In this document: positions 21,298 to 34,063 of the stretch, piece after piece
Layout: every line of letters starts with the position of its first letter
Position numbering within the stretch: the stretch's first letter is position 1
Source of the DNA: Chaetomium olivaceum
Taxonomy: Eukaryota > Ascomycota > Sordariomycetes > Sordariales > Chaetomiaceae
Direction: 5' to 3'
Length of the DNA: 64,000 nucleotides
NCBI GenBank assembly: GCA_039881045.1
Contig: JAYWVB010000047.1
Location: 124,001-188,000 of the forward strand
The notes under the pieces: generated by a model
Told to the model about the DNA's origin: nothing
Databases searched by the model: none
What the model saw: the letters and a program-made list of their open reading frames with translations, nothing else
Translations under genes and position numbers: made by a program

Positions 21298-22292
21298 ATG
21301 GCCCAACTCGCCCCCCCTTCCCCCAACTCGCGACCAACATCCGCCTACTCCTACACCCCGTCGCAAAGCTACAACCTCCCGCGCTCGCCTCGCGCCTCCT
21401 CCCGCGCCAACAGCGACTCCGGCTCCGACTCGGACGCCGACTCCGACCTCCCGCTCCCCTTCCCCGCCGCGCTCTCCCGCCAAGACTTCCTCGCGCCCGA
21501 CTTCGACGCCGCCGCCTACCTCTCGGCGCTGCACACGGGGGGGCCAGCATCGCGGCACCAGACGCTCGAGGACCTGCGCACCGAGCTGCGCGAGCGCAGC
21601 GCCGCCATCAGCGCCGAGCTGCTCGAGCTGGTCAACGCCAACTACACGGCGTTCTTGGGGTTGGGGGACGGGTTGAAGGGTGGGGAAGACCGGGTTGCGG
21701 ATGTGCGCGTTGCGCTGCTGGGGTTTCGGCGCGCGGTGGAGGAGATCCAGGGGAGGGTGCGCGAGCGCAGGGTGGAGGTGGGGAGGGTTAATGGGGAGGT
21801 GGCCGGGGTGAAGGCGGCGGTCGAGTGTGGGAGGCGGATGTTGGAGTTGGATGAGAGGGTGGCTGGGTTGGAGAGGAGGTTGGCTGTTGGGAGTGGGGGT
21901 GGGGGGAAGGAAAGAAGGGGGGTGCCAGCGAGGAGGAGGATGAGGATTGGGGGGATGATTATGACTCTGCGGGGAGTGACGAGGAGGAAGAGGATGAAGA
22001 TGAGGGGGTCGAGTTTGTCAGCAGCAGTCCGGCAAAGTTGACAGCGTTGGCGAAAGAATACCTATTTGCGGAGCAGATTGCAGAATCCATCGGCCGGGAT
22101 CTGCCATTTGTGAGGAAGATGGAGGAGAGGATGGCCCGTTGCCGGAATACAATCCTGCTCGACCTGAGCACCGCATTGAGGGAAGCCCGCAAAGCTGGCC
22201 CGCAGGGTCAAGGGCGCATATTGAAGTACCTCGGGATATACAGGATCCTCGACGGTCAAGACGACGCAGTCAAGGTCTTGAAGGGGAAATAG
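21298..22292 (+). CDS. COG2: Conserved oligomeric Golgi complex subunit 2 (frameshifted)
   Basis: ATG at 21298 (CCGAACCATGG context). The N-terminal region contains the COG2 signature: FLAPDFDAAAYLSAL, RHQTLEDLRTELRERS, LLELVNANYTAFLGLG and EDRVADVRVALLGFRR. The frame then runs off after a G-rich tract, while the next frame supplies SEEEDEDWGDDY, a Glu-rich stretch and LTALAKEYLFAEQIAESIG to a stop at 22292. Adding one G to the run near 21916-21921 joins the two into 331 residues, the usual short fungal COG2. The tether subunit works in retrograde intra-Golgi vesicle traffic. No intron fits the junction, so a base-call error or a real mutation is likely. Confidence 0.85.
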
Positions 22293-22394
22293 GGCCCTGG
22301 CGGCGCATCCGCAATTCACTTTAGATACCCAACCGCGCGACGCGGTTCGCTTCATGAAATTATGGTACACGTCATACATCTATGATACAGAAGG

Positions 22395-23361
22395 TTACAT
22401 GACGGACTGCAGGTCCTCCGGCTTCAGGGCCTCGTCGACGGAGTGGAACGTGCCGTTCAAGCTGAATCCCGGACCGTTAGTGGTGCTGAGCACAATCTCG
22501 TCAAGTGCCTTTGTGTAGCTGTCGTCCACATTGTTGATGTCCACCTTCAACAGGGCCATGAGCGCTTTGATGTTGTCTGACAACATTTGGGGAGTAAAAC
22601 CCATCTGACCCACCGCCAACCTCACCACGCCGCTGCGCTCCCTATACTCGTCCGCGCCTATAAGCTCCTGTACTGTAGACTTGAGGTCGGTCGTAATGGT
22701 CTTGGTCTTTTGGCTGGGCATCAGGCCCTTGGGACCGAGGAGCTTGCCGAGGTTGGCCTTCTTCAACGCATCTTGACTATCGGCGTGGCAGATGAGCTTG
22801 TTGAATGGAATGTTGCCTTGTCGGATACTCTCAAAAAGGCTTTCTTCTCCCACTGCTACGGCACCGAGCTGTTGCGCCTCGGTCATCAACGGGCTGTCCT
22901 CGGGACAGATAACACCGATGCGCGTGTCGGTTTTGACAGGGAAAGGAAGACGGATTCGGTTCCGAATAACGGGGCCGCTCTTGTGTGTTTTAAGCTTGAC
23001 CGATAGCTCGTATTTGACGACGGCGGGGGGGCGGCCGACTTCGAAAGCGCGGAGGTAGCTAAGTAGAAGGTTTAGGAGGACGCCATCCGGAGGGATGTTT
23101 AAGGGAGAGCTTACCGCATAGCATCGCAAAGAGAAAACTGTTCCATGGGAGAAAGGTCATACGACCGGAAGGTCTTGTATGTTTCTTTTTCTTTGGAGGG
23201 CGCTTGCGCATGCCTCCTCCTCCACCGGACGCATATCGAACTAAGGGCACCGCCGTCGTTGGGAGTAGGAATTTAGGTATTGACGGGACTGTTGTGGGCC
23301 TGGCAGGCGCTGTGAGACTAAGCCTTGCCAAAGAGGCAAGGCATCGGTTGAGGGAAGCCAT
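22395..23361 (-). CDS. MRPL1: Mitochondrial large-subunit ribosomal protein uL1m (frameshifted exon 1)
   Basis: ATG 23361 (MASLNRCLASLARLSL) begins an Arg/Ser-rich mitochondrial presequence, then a Gly run and RKRPPKKKK. Exon 1 ends QFSLCDAMR at 23115, a 56-nt intron (23059-23114, GTAAGC...TTAG) follows, and exon 2 continues YLRAFEVG to 22395. Recognisable uL1 segments are GVICPEDSP, KANLGKLLGPKGLMPS and AVGQMGFT. Between the Lys run and TYKTFRSYDLSPMEQF the frame is off by one. One extra A in the A-rich run (23181-23195, T-rich on +) restores it and makes the coding length exactly 912 nt (303 residues). It is convergent with COG2 (about 100 bp apart) and divergent from GluRS. Confidence 0.9.
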
Positions 23362-23734
23362 CTGCCGCTCCGCTAACGAAAACAATCGGCTTCGTTGTGT
23401 CGCGAACTCGGCCTTAGGGGGACTTTAAATCGACACTTCTCAGAAAAAAGTTGGGTCCGAGCTGTAAGTTCGAGGCCTCAATTCTTAGGCGGAAAGGGGA
23501 CAAGGGTCTACCGACAGGGGTAATATTTCAACCGGGGTGGGCTTTCACCGCCCGATGAAACGGGCAGGCAACTTCGTACCCCGCCATGGATTGGGCGCTG
23601 CCCCTCTGCCCCTCCAAAAGTTTGCAGACGTCAATAACAGGCGTTGAGTCAACGGCGATATCAGACCATCCTAACAACGATTCCGTTCACCTCAACATAA
23701 CCTCCAACCATACGCAACCACACCCAGACACATA
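23362..23734. promoter_or_regulatory. Bidirectional promoter uL1m / glutamyl-tRNA synthetase
   Basis: 373 bp separate two divergent translation genes, one mitochondrial and one cytosolic. 23660-23734 is a C/A-rich leader typical of highly expressed fungal genes. No specific site is identifiable. Confidence 0.5.
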
Positions 23735-25708
23735 ATGAAGTTGGACGAGCTCAAGCCGCTCGAGGCGCTCCTCACGGCCGACTTCCGTCAGATCGAGCCG
23801 CGCCTGCAAGCGCTTGACAAGCACCTGATCCTCCGCACGTACCTCGACGGCTACATCCTCGGTGATATCGATACCAAAATTTGGCTCGCTCTCCGCGGAA
23901 ACCGTGCTGCTGTCTCATTCATCAAGCGGGGAAGCCTCGCCAACTTGGCCCGTTGGTTCCAGTTTATTGAGGAAAACCACCCCGAGATCCAGGCCGAGGT
24001 CAAGGCAAAGGATGCCGCTGCAAAGGCCAAGGTTGCTGCCGCCAGCAAGGCCGGCGCGAGCTATGCTCTGGCCCTACAGAATGCCGATCAGGGCGTCGTA
24101 ACGCGATTTTTGCCGGAGCCCTCGTGAGCCTCAAAAGTCATGCTCGAGTCGAACAAGATGAACTAATGGATACTTGCTAGGGGATACCTGCACATTGGAC
24201 ACGCCAAGGCCGCCCTTCTCAGTGACTATTTCGCCCACCAAGCGTACAATGGAAAATTGCGCCTTCGCCTCGACGACACCAACCCGTCCAAGGAGAAGCA
24301 AGAGTACCAGGATGCCATTATTGAGGATCTCGCGCTGATGGGGATCAAGCCCGACGCGCTATCTTACACGTCGGATTACTTTGACTACCTTTACGAGATG
24401 TGCGTCCGCCTCATCAAGGAGGGGCATGCTTACGCCGATGATACCGACCAGGAGACGATGCGCGATGAGCGCTTCAAGGGTATCGCTTCGAAGCGGCGTG
24501 ACCGAACCGTGGAGGAGAACCTGCGCATCTTTGAGGAGATGAAGCAGGGCTCCGCGGAGGGTGTTCAGAACTGCATGCGTGCCAAGCTATCGGTCGATAA
24601 CCCGAACAAGGCGATGCGAGACCCCGTAATCTACCGCTGCAACATCGAGACGCCCCATCATCGGACTGGCACCAAGTGGAAGATGTACCCCATGTACGAT
24701 TTTGCGTGCCCCGTTGTCGACAGCTACGAGGGTGTGACGCACGCTCTGAGAGCCACCGAATATACCGACCGGAACCCCCAGTACCAGTGGTTCTTGGATA
24801 CCCTCAAACTCCGCCAAGTCTACATGTGGGACTTCGCGCGGATGAACTTTATCCGGACCTTCCTCTCGAAGCGTAAGCTTGCCAAGCTGGTTGACACCGG
24901 TAAGGTTTGGGGGTGGGACGACCCGCGCATGCCGACGATCCGTGGTGTTCGCAGGCGGGGTATGACTATCCCTGCTCTGCGTGACTTCATCCTCAAGCAG
25001 GGCCCTAGCCGGAACGTGGTCACCATGGACTGGACGAACTTCTGGGCCAGCAACAAGAAGGAGATTGACCCAATTGCTCCCCGCCACACCGCCATCCTGA
25101 AGAAGGACGTTGTCAAGGTGACGGTGACGGGCGCCGAGGCCCCGGCAGAGCCCTTCTCGAGCGACAAGCCGAAGCACCCCAAGAACAAGGAGGTCGGGAC
25201 CAAGAAGGTCACCTTCGGTCCGGAGCTCCTCCTAGACCAGGTCGACGCCAAGAGCTTCAAGGACGGCGAGGAGATCACCCTTATGGCTTGGGGCAACGCG
25301 TTCGTCCGCCAGATCTCGGCCGGCGACCCCATCCCCAGCCTCACCTGCGAGCTGAACCTACAGGGTGACGTCAAGAAGACCGAGAAGAAGGTCACTTGGC
25401 TCGCGTCTCAGGGGCAGGAGCTTGTGCCTGCCGAGCTGTGGGACTTTGACTATCTCATCACCAAGGATGTTCTGCAGGAGGAGGACAACCTGGACGAGTT
25501 CCTGACGCCCGTGACTGAGACGATGGATGAGGCGTGGTGTGACGGGGCCGCGGCGGAGCTTAAGAAGGACGACATCATCCAGCTGGAGCGGCGCGGCTAC
25601 TACCGTGTGGACAAGGGCCTCGGTGACTGGAAGGACGGCGAGGAGGGGCCCAGGGGCAAGAGGCTTGTGCTGTTCTGCATCCCGACTGGAAAGACGGGGC
25701 CGAAATAG
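23735..25708 (+). CDS. GUS1: Glutamyl-tRNA synthetase, cytosolic
   Basis: Exons 23735-24123 and 24181-25708 flank a 57-nt intron (GTGAGC...CTAG), giving about 638 residues. The N-terminal ~110 residues form a GST-like appendage that in yeast docks on Arc1 (LILRTYLDGYILGD; GNRAAVSFIKRGSLANLARWFQF). The intron splits the class I signature, rebuilding PSGYLHIGHAKAAL with its HIGH motif. LRLDDTNP, the KMSKS-equivalent LSKRKLAKLV and WDDPRMPT are present, and the C-terminal anticodon-binding beta-barrels follow. It attaches glutamate to tRNA-Glu in the cytosol. The short Ala/Lys linker between the GST-like and catalytic parts is family-typical. No defects are seen. Confidence 0.97.
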
Positions 25709-27353
25709 AGAGCGAGTGTACGGGATAGGTAGCCAAAACGCAGGATGCACATCTGCCGTGGAAACAGCCCAAGTGCAAGTTACTCACAAGCCTTCTACTA
25801 CTGTGATTTACCCGACCCTGCTTCCTTCGACTAATCAGACAAAAATGGATCGAGGCCTCCAAGCCTCAGAGATGTCCCTTTTTACTTCATCAACCGATGC
25901 TTGTACGTCGAGGCTCAGGATAAGAGGCCGGAACACAGATATGAACCTCCCTTTGTGTTTCGATATCCATCTCAACATCGAACAGACTCAGCTACAAACC
26001 AGTGACAAAACTGCAACGGTTCTCTCAAAGAAGAGTACCTTGACATGAGCTAAAGACATTGCTGCGGGTCATCACTTTTAACATACGAGATCTTGTGTTT
26101 CTGTTTATTTTGTCCAATGGAGGAAGTGGCATTATTACCCCACCCCTGGGTCAAACCACATCGCAAGTTGAGGCACCATCTCTTCGGCAGACGATGTCCC
26201 TTTTACTGCCACAAAAATACTTGCCCTTGTTTCGGAGTATCCCTCAGGCTTGACCGTCTCAAGCTGACGCATCCGCCATGAGCTAACCGACGATGTGGGG
26301 GTGATGTTTGAGTGTTATCAAACGAGGGGATACTACCCATTCACAAAGCGGCGATCGCTTCCACGAGCAGAATACGCGCTTTCTTTCGGCTGCGATCTTT
26401 GGAGTACAGGGTGCATGATCTGGGCGCCGCTCGCAGCTGATGACGATGTTGCGGCGCAAGGTTGATGTGCTGAGCGCGTTGCCGGCGGGAGGGTGGTGTG
26501 GTCGAAGTATTTTGTTGTTGAGGGAGGTCGGTGAGTTGGGGGTCGGTGGGCGTGGTCGGTGGGCGTGGTCGTTGGATCAAAGGTTTGAAGAGTGGGTGCA
26601 GGAGTTGAGGCGGGAGAAAGACATGGAGGACAAGGAGAGGGTGTTTCTATTAGCGATGCTAAGGTAAGGTAGATGATGGCGTTTACATTTACAAAAACAT
26701 GTAGGCTTGGGGTTCAGCCAGTGCCATGAAGGTGCCGGAGGCGGAGTGGATGAGGGAGTGAGAGTGGGCATTGCCAGAATATGAGAGAAGTGTGAGATGA
26801 ATATATTACCTTCTTGGGTGGACTCGGCTGAGCTCAGGTTGGACCCGTGGGACAGATCGAATCTCGGGAGTGCATCCGATCGGCGATGAGCCAGGGATGT
26901 GCCGAACTGCCGGAGCATGTGGTGGAGCGGTCGCTTGGTGAGCCAACAGCACCCCCTTGGCAGGCTCGGCACTGCAGAGCCTGCAGGATTTATAGTGCTG
27001 CAGGGCCCCCGGTACCTCCTCTGCCTCCCTTTGTGCAACCTGGAATGGACTGATTTGGTTTGACGTCATTAACCCCGAAGTTAAACAACAGCTCATCGAC
27101 GCGATTGTTTGAGTGAAATAACTAGTTCTATTCAGCATCTTACCCGACCGGATATTGTCATTGGATTTTACGCCAATTGCGCTAACTAACACCTGACCTT
27201 GTCTCACCGTCGGTTGGCCCTCCATTGGGATCGGCAAGGATCTGTGTGGTTTCGCTCCGGCGATTTGACTTCTCGTTTCCAGTCCCGAAGTCGGGAGAGA
27301 AAGTTAATACGAGATTCCACACGTGAGGGTATTTTCATCGCAAGTTCGACATC
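25709..27353. other. Intergenic, GUS1 3' flank and PNS1 promoter
   Basis: No gene is supported. Minus-strand frames at 26577-27237 are open but have no domains and overlap others. 26528-26577 holds a short tandem GGTCGGTGGGCGTGGTC repeat. The last 150 bp (T/C-rich, then AAGTTCGACATC) form the PNS1 leader. Confidence 0.45.
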
Positions 27354-29075
27354 ATGGCGCAATACGGCGGCGAAGCCGCAAATTATTACAACCAGCCAGG
27401 TCCTCCACCGCCGAACTCGTACCAGATGCACCCTCCTCCACCACAGCAACAACAGGGCTACAACAACGGTCCACCAAACGGCAATTACGCACCTCCTTCA
27501 TACCCCCCTCCACAGTCGGACCCTAAAGGCGCGCCGCCGTCGTACGATGAGGTCTTCGCTATCCAGAAACCGAAATGGAACGACCTGTGGGCTGGTATCC
27601 TCTTCCTAGCCACTTGTGCCGGATTTGTTGTTGTCTCGGCCATCTCGATCCAAGGATACGGTGAGCACGCATCTCACTCTCTTACCACGTTATTGGACCT
27701 ATTCTAACAGCTGTCCCCCAGCCGCAACCCGCCGTGAAAACTCCGGTGGCCTTAATGGCCAGCTCAACACCTTCGGCCTGACCACCCACACCATTTATCT
27801 CTTCCTCTGGGTGCTGGTCGCCGCCATTGTGCTCAGCTACGCCTACATGTGGCTGGCACGCAAGTTCACCAAGCAATTCGTGTGGCTAACGGGCATCCTC
27901 AACATCGTCTTCGGCTTCGTGACGGCCATCTACATGCTTAGCCGCCGCTACTACTCAGGCGGCATAGTGTTCCTGCTGTTCTCCATCTTCATGGTCGTCG
28001 CCTTCCTCAGCTGGCGCAAGCGCATCCCCTTCAGCGTGCTAATGCTACAGACCGCTATGGATGTTGCTAAGCGCCACGGCCACGTCTATCTGGTCAGCGC
28101 CATCGGTGGCCTGCTGGGCGCGGCCTTTGCGGCCTGGTACTCAGTGACCCTCGTCAGCGTGTACGTCAAGTACGAGCCGAGCGCCAACAACCCGGCCTGC
28201 CGCCAGGGTGCCGGCGGGTGCGGGTCGGGCAAGGTGGTTGGGCTGATCGTCTTCATCACCTTCGCGGCGTACTGGATTTCCGAGTGGCTCAAGAACACCA
28301 TCCACACGACTATCGCGGGTGTGTACGGGTCCTGGTACTTCAACTCACGCAACTACCCGACCAAGGTGACGCGTGGTGCGTTGCGGCGGTCGCTGACGTA
28401 CAGCTTTGGGAGCATCAGCCTGGGCAGCCTGGTGGTGGCCATCATCAATTTTCTACGGCAGCTGGTGTCCATCGCTCAGTCGCAGGCAGCGTCGCAGGGC
28501 GACATCCTCGCCACCATCCTGTACTGCGTCGTTGGTTGCTTGATCGGCATCCTCGACTGGGCCGTCCAGTTCCTCAACCGCTACGCCTTTGCGCACATTG
28601 CGCTCTACGGCAAGGCGTACATCCCCGCCGCCAAAGACACCTGGAAGTAAGTTGCATCCCCCTGTCCTGCATCAAAACAACCAACCACACACATAAAGTC
28701 CTAACACCCGCCCCCAACAGGATGATCAAAGACCGGGGCATCGACGCACTAATCAACGAGTGCCTGATTGGCCCCGTGCTGGGCATGGGGGCGACCTTTG
28801 TCGGGTACGCGTGCGCGTTGTTGGCCTACGTGTACATGGTGTTCACGAACCCGGCATACAACTCAAGCGGTGGCTTCACGCCCGTCGTCGTCGCTTTTGC
28901 CTTCCTCATCGGTCTGCAGATCTGCAACGTCTTCACCACCCCGATCAGCAGCGGCATCGACACCATCTTTGTGGCCACCGCCTGGGACCCCGAGGTCATG
29001 ATCCGAGACCACCCGGACCTGTATCACCGCATGATCCAGGTCTATCCGCATGTGCAGCAGGCTATCCATGCTTAA
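27354..29075 (+). CDS. PNS1: Pns1-like choline-transporter-like (CTL/SLC44) membrane protein
   Basis: There are three exons: 27354-27660, 27722-28646 and 28721-29075. Introns are 61 nt (GTGAGC, branch CTAAC) and 74 nt (GTAAGT, branch CTAAC). The product is 528 residues. A Pro/Gln/Tyr-rich cytosolic N-terminus ends PPSYDEVFAIQKPKWNDLWAG, then come about ten hydrophobic helices, beginning GILFLATCAGFVVVSAISI. CTL-family segments include the ANNPACRQGAGGCGSGKVVGL loop, YWISEWLKNTIHTTIAGVYG, LTYSFGSISLGSLVVAIINF and FNRYAFAHIALYGKAY. It is expected at the plasma membrane. CTL proteins in animals move choline or ethanolamine; the yeast Pns1 substrate is unsettled. It is convergent with the VIT/vWA gene. 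Confidence 0.95.
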
Positions 29076-29267
29076 ACTTGTTGATAGGGGGGGAGAGGGT
29101 TGAAGTAATAGGGATCCAAGGCGAGAGAGAAAGTTGGGGAGCGGTGCGCTAATAATAGCGAGGAGTATTGAGGTAGTGCATCGGACTCCAAGATCGATTG
29201 AAGTGACAAGTAGAATTTGAAGAAACCGCTAGTAATAATAGGATACAGCGCCACGCATCACCCAAAA
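29076..29267. other. Convergent 3' intergenic spacer
   Basis: A 192-bp spacer between the ends of PNS1 and the VIT/vWA gene. It presumably holds both 3' UTRs. Confidence 0.5.
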
Positions 29268-32200
29268 TTAAAACCGCAATGTCTCCTGCGGTTGAAAAAC
29301 AGCACCGGCAGGGTCACCCGCCTCCACCTGCTCCCATGAAGCATCATCTTCCGCGCCCGTGTCCGTATCCGCAACAGGGACAGGAACAGAAACAGCAACA
29401 CTCTTCCCTTTCCCCCCCGCCGAAGAGGATTCCCTCCGTGATTTTGTACCGCGGCGCGAACTATCGTCAACCTCCGATTTCAGCGGCCCAAGGAAACTGT
29501 CAGAACCCCTTGAAATAGACACGGAATTCGCTTTCAGGTCCGCCCCTTCCTCGCCCTGTTCTCCCTTCTCCGCCTTCCGCTTTTTCCGATCCCTTTTCGC
29601 GCGCTCCTCCAGGCCCCGTCCCGGGATACGCTCCTGAGCCGGCGGCTCCACGGTAACAACCTCAGGAACAACACCATCCACGGCCCACGTCTCCTCCTGT
29701 GCCTGCTGCTGCTGCTGCTGATGTTGCTCCCCACGAAACGGCAGCTCCAGCCCTTCCAGCTTCTCCCCGACCACCTCCAACAACCCCGACTGAGCCTCAG
29801 CCCCAGCCGCCGAAATCAACGGATCCATGTTCAGGCAGTAGCTCGCCGTCTTGATCGCCATCAGCTCCCACAGCGCCTTGCACGACTGGCAGTGCCGTTG
29901 CAGGAGCACATGCACGGTCGCCGTCCACAGCGCCCGGTCATAGAGGTCGTCGGGCCACGTGCGTTGCAGGGGGCGCAGCGCGGCGGCGATGGCCTTCCCC
30001 AGGACCTGCTCGGCGACCTCCCAGGTGCCGAAGTCAATGCTGCCGTCGTATTGCTGGAAGTTGAGGAGGGAGATGACGAAGTCGCGGTCGGACAGGGAGG
30101 GCTTGCTCTGCTCTCCGGGGGCGGGGCGGGAGGCGGGGGTGGGATCGTCACGGTCAAGGGGGTTGCTGTGTGTAGTGCGCGGCGGCACATCTGCCGCGTA
30201 CTCCCATTTAAGCTTGCGGGTGCGGGTTACCACGACCGGCGGGGGAGGTATGGACTGCGGCTGTCGTTGGTTTTCGCTCGCTTCCAGCGCAGGGCTTGGA
30301 GGTTCGGAAGTGGAACCATGAGTGGCTGTCAGGAGTTGAGTACTGTTGAATGAATTGGATGGACTGCCGAAATCGTCGAAATCCATGGATGAAAGGTCCT
30401 TGATGTTAACTTCGGACGTCGACCAAGAATCTTGGGGATAGAAACCGGACATCATAGGGCGAGGGGCTGAGTCGAGGTCGAATTCCATCTCGGGGGCTTT
30501 AGCACAATAGCTGGGGAAGGTGGCTTGATCCTTTATAGAACTGCCCATGGGAGTGCTGATATTGAGCTTCGGCTCAACCTTAGTATCGCCAAAACTTTGG
30601 CTTCGCGGATCACTGCCCCCACCCCTACGCATTTCAGATCCTGAGGAGGAATCAAAGCGGTGAGATGGCTGCTGCTGCCCCAGCAAAACATCGACCCTGT
30701 CATTGCCCCACGCCCGAGGTCGGCTTGCCCCCGTCGTTGAAGAACCAACGAGCTCGTTGGTCGATCCCGCGCTCAAGATCACGCCAGGGGGTAGCTGTGG
30801 TGTTTCATTGCGTGCCGGCGCTGTAAGGCGATCTGGACCTTGCAAGTTGTGGTCTTTATTACTTCGATCGGAATGCAACTCTGCCATACTGACGTCTTCA
30901 TTGCGGAGCATGCCCTGAGTGCTCTCCTTGAGGTAATAGCGGTCGACTCGACTGTATGCCCCCGGCTGTGCGCTATTATTGATATGGTCAGGCATGCCGT
31001 TGGGAAAGCCTTGTCTGGGTCTGGCATGAGAGCGCGTGCTGTTGTTCACGCTCCCGTCTCTAGAGACAACGCCCCACGACATTGAAAGTGGTGCGGGAGG
31101 TGGGGCCGCTGGGGCGGACCGCTTGTAGTACACGCCCCTCTCTTCCTCACATGTACTGGGGGAATTCCATGCCCCATTATGGGGGTACGCAGGCGCAGAG
31201 TCACCTAGTATAACCCCGGGGCGGGGCCCGAGCACTGAATCAAAGTCATCCATTCCAAGTGTGTCCGGGCTCGCTGACTCAAGGCTAGCAATGTGCTGTA
31301 CAGCCTGATGAGGTTGTAGCAGATCATCACCCGGCGAAATATCGATCCCCACGACCCCATCCATTAATGCATCGTCGCCTGACGGTGTGCAGGGCTCCTC
31401 GGTGAGGAAGAAGCTTGTCCACTTAGAGACGAGAGACCACTTACAAGCGATCTGCTCCGCTTCTTTGCGCACCATGCTTGCCTCTTGCCAGGAGCCCGAC
31501 AATGGCCGGTTCAAACCTAGGTGGATGTGACTGCGGCCTCGTTCTAGGTCGTCCAACATGGCGCGCGCGGCCAGCTTGTGCAGCGTCGTGTCTCGTTTAT
31601 CGAGAATCGTGACCGGGATGGTGAGTGTTTGGGTGTTGTGGTTGGCCTGGACCTCAATCCTGACGCTTTTGATACTCTCAGAATCCTTGACGCAGTCTAA
31701 GTGAAAATAGACGCGGTTACGGTCGAATGGGTTGAGCGCTGAGGTGTCTGCGGGTGACCTTTTCGCGTCTGCTAGAGTCGAGCCTGCTTCAAGGTCAGTT
31801 GCAACTTCTTTACGTCTGCCTGTATCGGGTACTTACTTCTGATGTTCCCGGTTTGGTCCTGGATGTTGAATTCCAAGTGCAGGGGTCCAAGATGAGCACT
31901 CATTAACGCGGCCTTTGCCATGCTCACGACACGATCTTCCCAACCCCCCTGACTGGCTTCCTGGACGACTTCGGCGTATCCGCCACCGGCCTTAGCAATT
32001 CCGTCGACCAAGGCGTGCGAGACCGCCCTGCCGATGCCGAGGGCGAAAAAGCGCACCCGTCCCTCGGTAAGGCCTCGCGTCTTCTGGATGAATTCCAGTG
32101 TTTGTTCCAAGCGCCAGGTTTGGCCGTCCGTCAGGACTATAACGTCTGTCACCAATGCCTTTTTGCGAGCCCCGACAAGCGCCTGCACAGCCGGCAACAG

Positions 32201-33550
32201 CTCGGTGCCGCCCATATTGGCTCTCATGTCCGTCTTCACCCATGATAGCGCTGATTTCAACGTATCTTCTGTATAATCAACCGACTCTGGCTGCCAGGAA
32301 GCGTAGTTCGTACCAAAGCACCAAATGTTAAACTTGCGTCCCTGTGGAATCCCTTTTAAAAAGAATTTCATAGCCGACCTGAGGGGCTTGATCTTGTCCT
32401 TCATGGATCCGGAGCAATCCGCCAGGAAGAGGATCTCAGACTGTTGCATCGGAGGCGCGTTCCTTGCTAGGAACCCGGATGGCAGAGTGAGCATTAGGCT
32501 CTTGTGGTCCGAGAGCGTCGGGTGTTCTTCTAGCCAAGCCTGTGGGCTCTCGTTGTTGTCATCGGGTGTCGTTACGATGTCCAGCACGAAGTCCCTATCA
32601 AGGAATATCCGCCCGGACTCGAGTGTAACAGAGGCAGTTTCCACGTTACTCCGATTATCTTCGCCGGCGAGATCTGCAAAACTCCGAGCCGTGCGTGGAC
32701 CCCGCCGCCGCGTTACCGCAATGGCGTGGGAAATGCTGTCGATGGAGGTTATCTTCTCCGACTCCACAATTTCGACTTCCAGAGACAGCCCTTGGGGTAC
32801 TCCTGTTGTCGCGGCATCATTGTATTCTTCTGGCGCGTCCCCGTAACGCGGAGCAATGGAGGTTGGGATGGTCAATGTTATGGTATTGCTGCTATCGGCA
32901 AAGCGGTGCTTGAGTACAGTGATGTAGGTTAATTCCACCTTCACCTTGGTTTTCTGGGGCACGTTACCAAGTGTGGTGGTAAAGATCTCCGGCGTGTCCT
33001 GTTCCAGCAGACCGGCAGCGGTCTCATGTCGGCGGATGTGATCTCGGAATGCGTCGCGAGCTTCTTCCTTTGGTTTGATGGCACCTTTGATGATCTTGTT
33101 TGCCCCAATCCTGCAGCTGAAGTCGGTGACGGTGCAACCGGTAGCGAGCGGGAAGGTAAAGGCGGCTTTCTTGGGGATGCCCGAGTCATTCCAGAAGAGC
33201 TGCGTGACGGTGACTCTGGCCGTGTCTTGCACGATGGAGGCATCGACTGTAACGGATAGTGGCGGAAGGACGTTGCGGCCCTGTTCCTGCACAGTGAAAC
33301 GTGGGAGGTTCATTGCTGTGCCATTTATCGGCCACGTCGCTGCGACCTGGTGGCCTGGTTGAATGGGCAGCTTCGCTGGGCCACAAAACGGTTCATTGAC
33401 ACGCGGAAACTGCAGTTCGTTTAGGATAGGCTGGCTCTCGCCACCGGGTCTAAACAGGTCTTCCCGCAACTCCTCTGGTAGAGGCTCATTAGGATCCCAC
33501 ACGATCCCAGCTGAGAAGATCCGATTGAGTGTGTTCTGGTAACGCGCCAT
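29268..33550 (-). CDS. VIT and von Willebrand A domain protein (ITIH/VWA5A-like)
   Basis: Two exons, 33550-31837 and 31783-29268, flank a 53-nt intron (GTAAGT, branch CTGAC, CAG) and give 1409 residues. A VIT domain lies at about 75-215 (VTVTQLFWNDSGIPKKAAFTF; PEIFTTTLGNVPQKTKVKVE). A vWA domain follows at about 368-545, with an intact MIDAS motif in LFLADCSGSM and the later TGGTxLxP-like MGGTELLPAV and VLTDGQT. A long Ser/Pro-rich linker leads to a C-terminal helical region (LLNFQQYDGSIDFGTWEVAEQVL) like that ending VWA5A/PARP4-type proteins. The last ~120 residues are charged and low-complexity. There is no signal peptide, so it is presumably cytosolic. The role in fungi is unknown; the MIDAS suggests metal-dependent protein binding. 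Confidence 0.93.
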
Positions 33551-34063
33551 TGGCGTTTCGTTTGCTATCGACCTCGCTATAATTCTTTGATCGAAGTTGT
33601 TCTTGGGGGGTAGCAGGCAGAGGAAAGGAAGAAAGTGAAGAGATCCTGCAGTGAACTCGCGGGAGCCTCGTGGGAAATCAAGCGGCGGCCATTTAATTAT
33701 TCGAATGATTCAATAGGCAGCAGTCACTCGAGCGCGAGGCTCTCGGCTGCCGATCAGCCATGTCCAATGCATACCACCCTCCCAATGCTTCTCCCACGCT
33801 AACTAAAGCTCGGTGAAGCTGCACCGCCGCAAACGCATGTGCAACATCGGGAACCAATTACTAATACTGACCGCATAAGATTCAAGGGCTGTGCAGATGG
33901 ACGAGTCCCGACAAGCCATTCCCTTTTGACCTCCGACGGAGGAGGATACAATCCCACAAAGGATTACTTTCTGATTGCTACCGCTTATTTTAACACCGAC
34001 GGCCAAAGTCTTGAATCCAATTGCCGATTCCCCAGCAGCATCGCGGGTTGCAGTATTATCATC
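33551..34063. promoter_or_regulatory. Divergent intergenic region
   Basis: 513 bp between the VIT/vWA gene and the STAND-N-like gene. Both promoters must lie here. No distinct motif is identified. Confidence 0.4.
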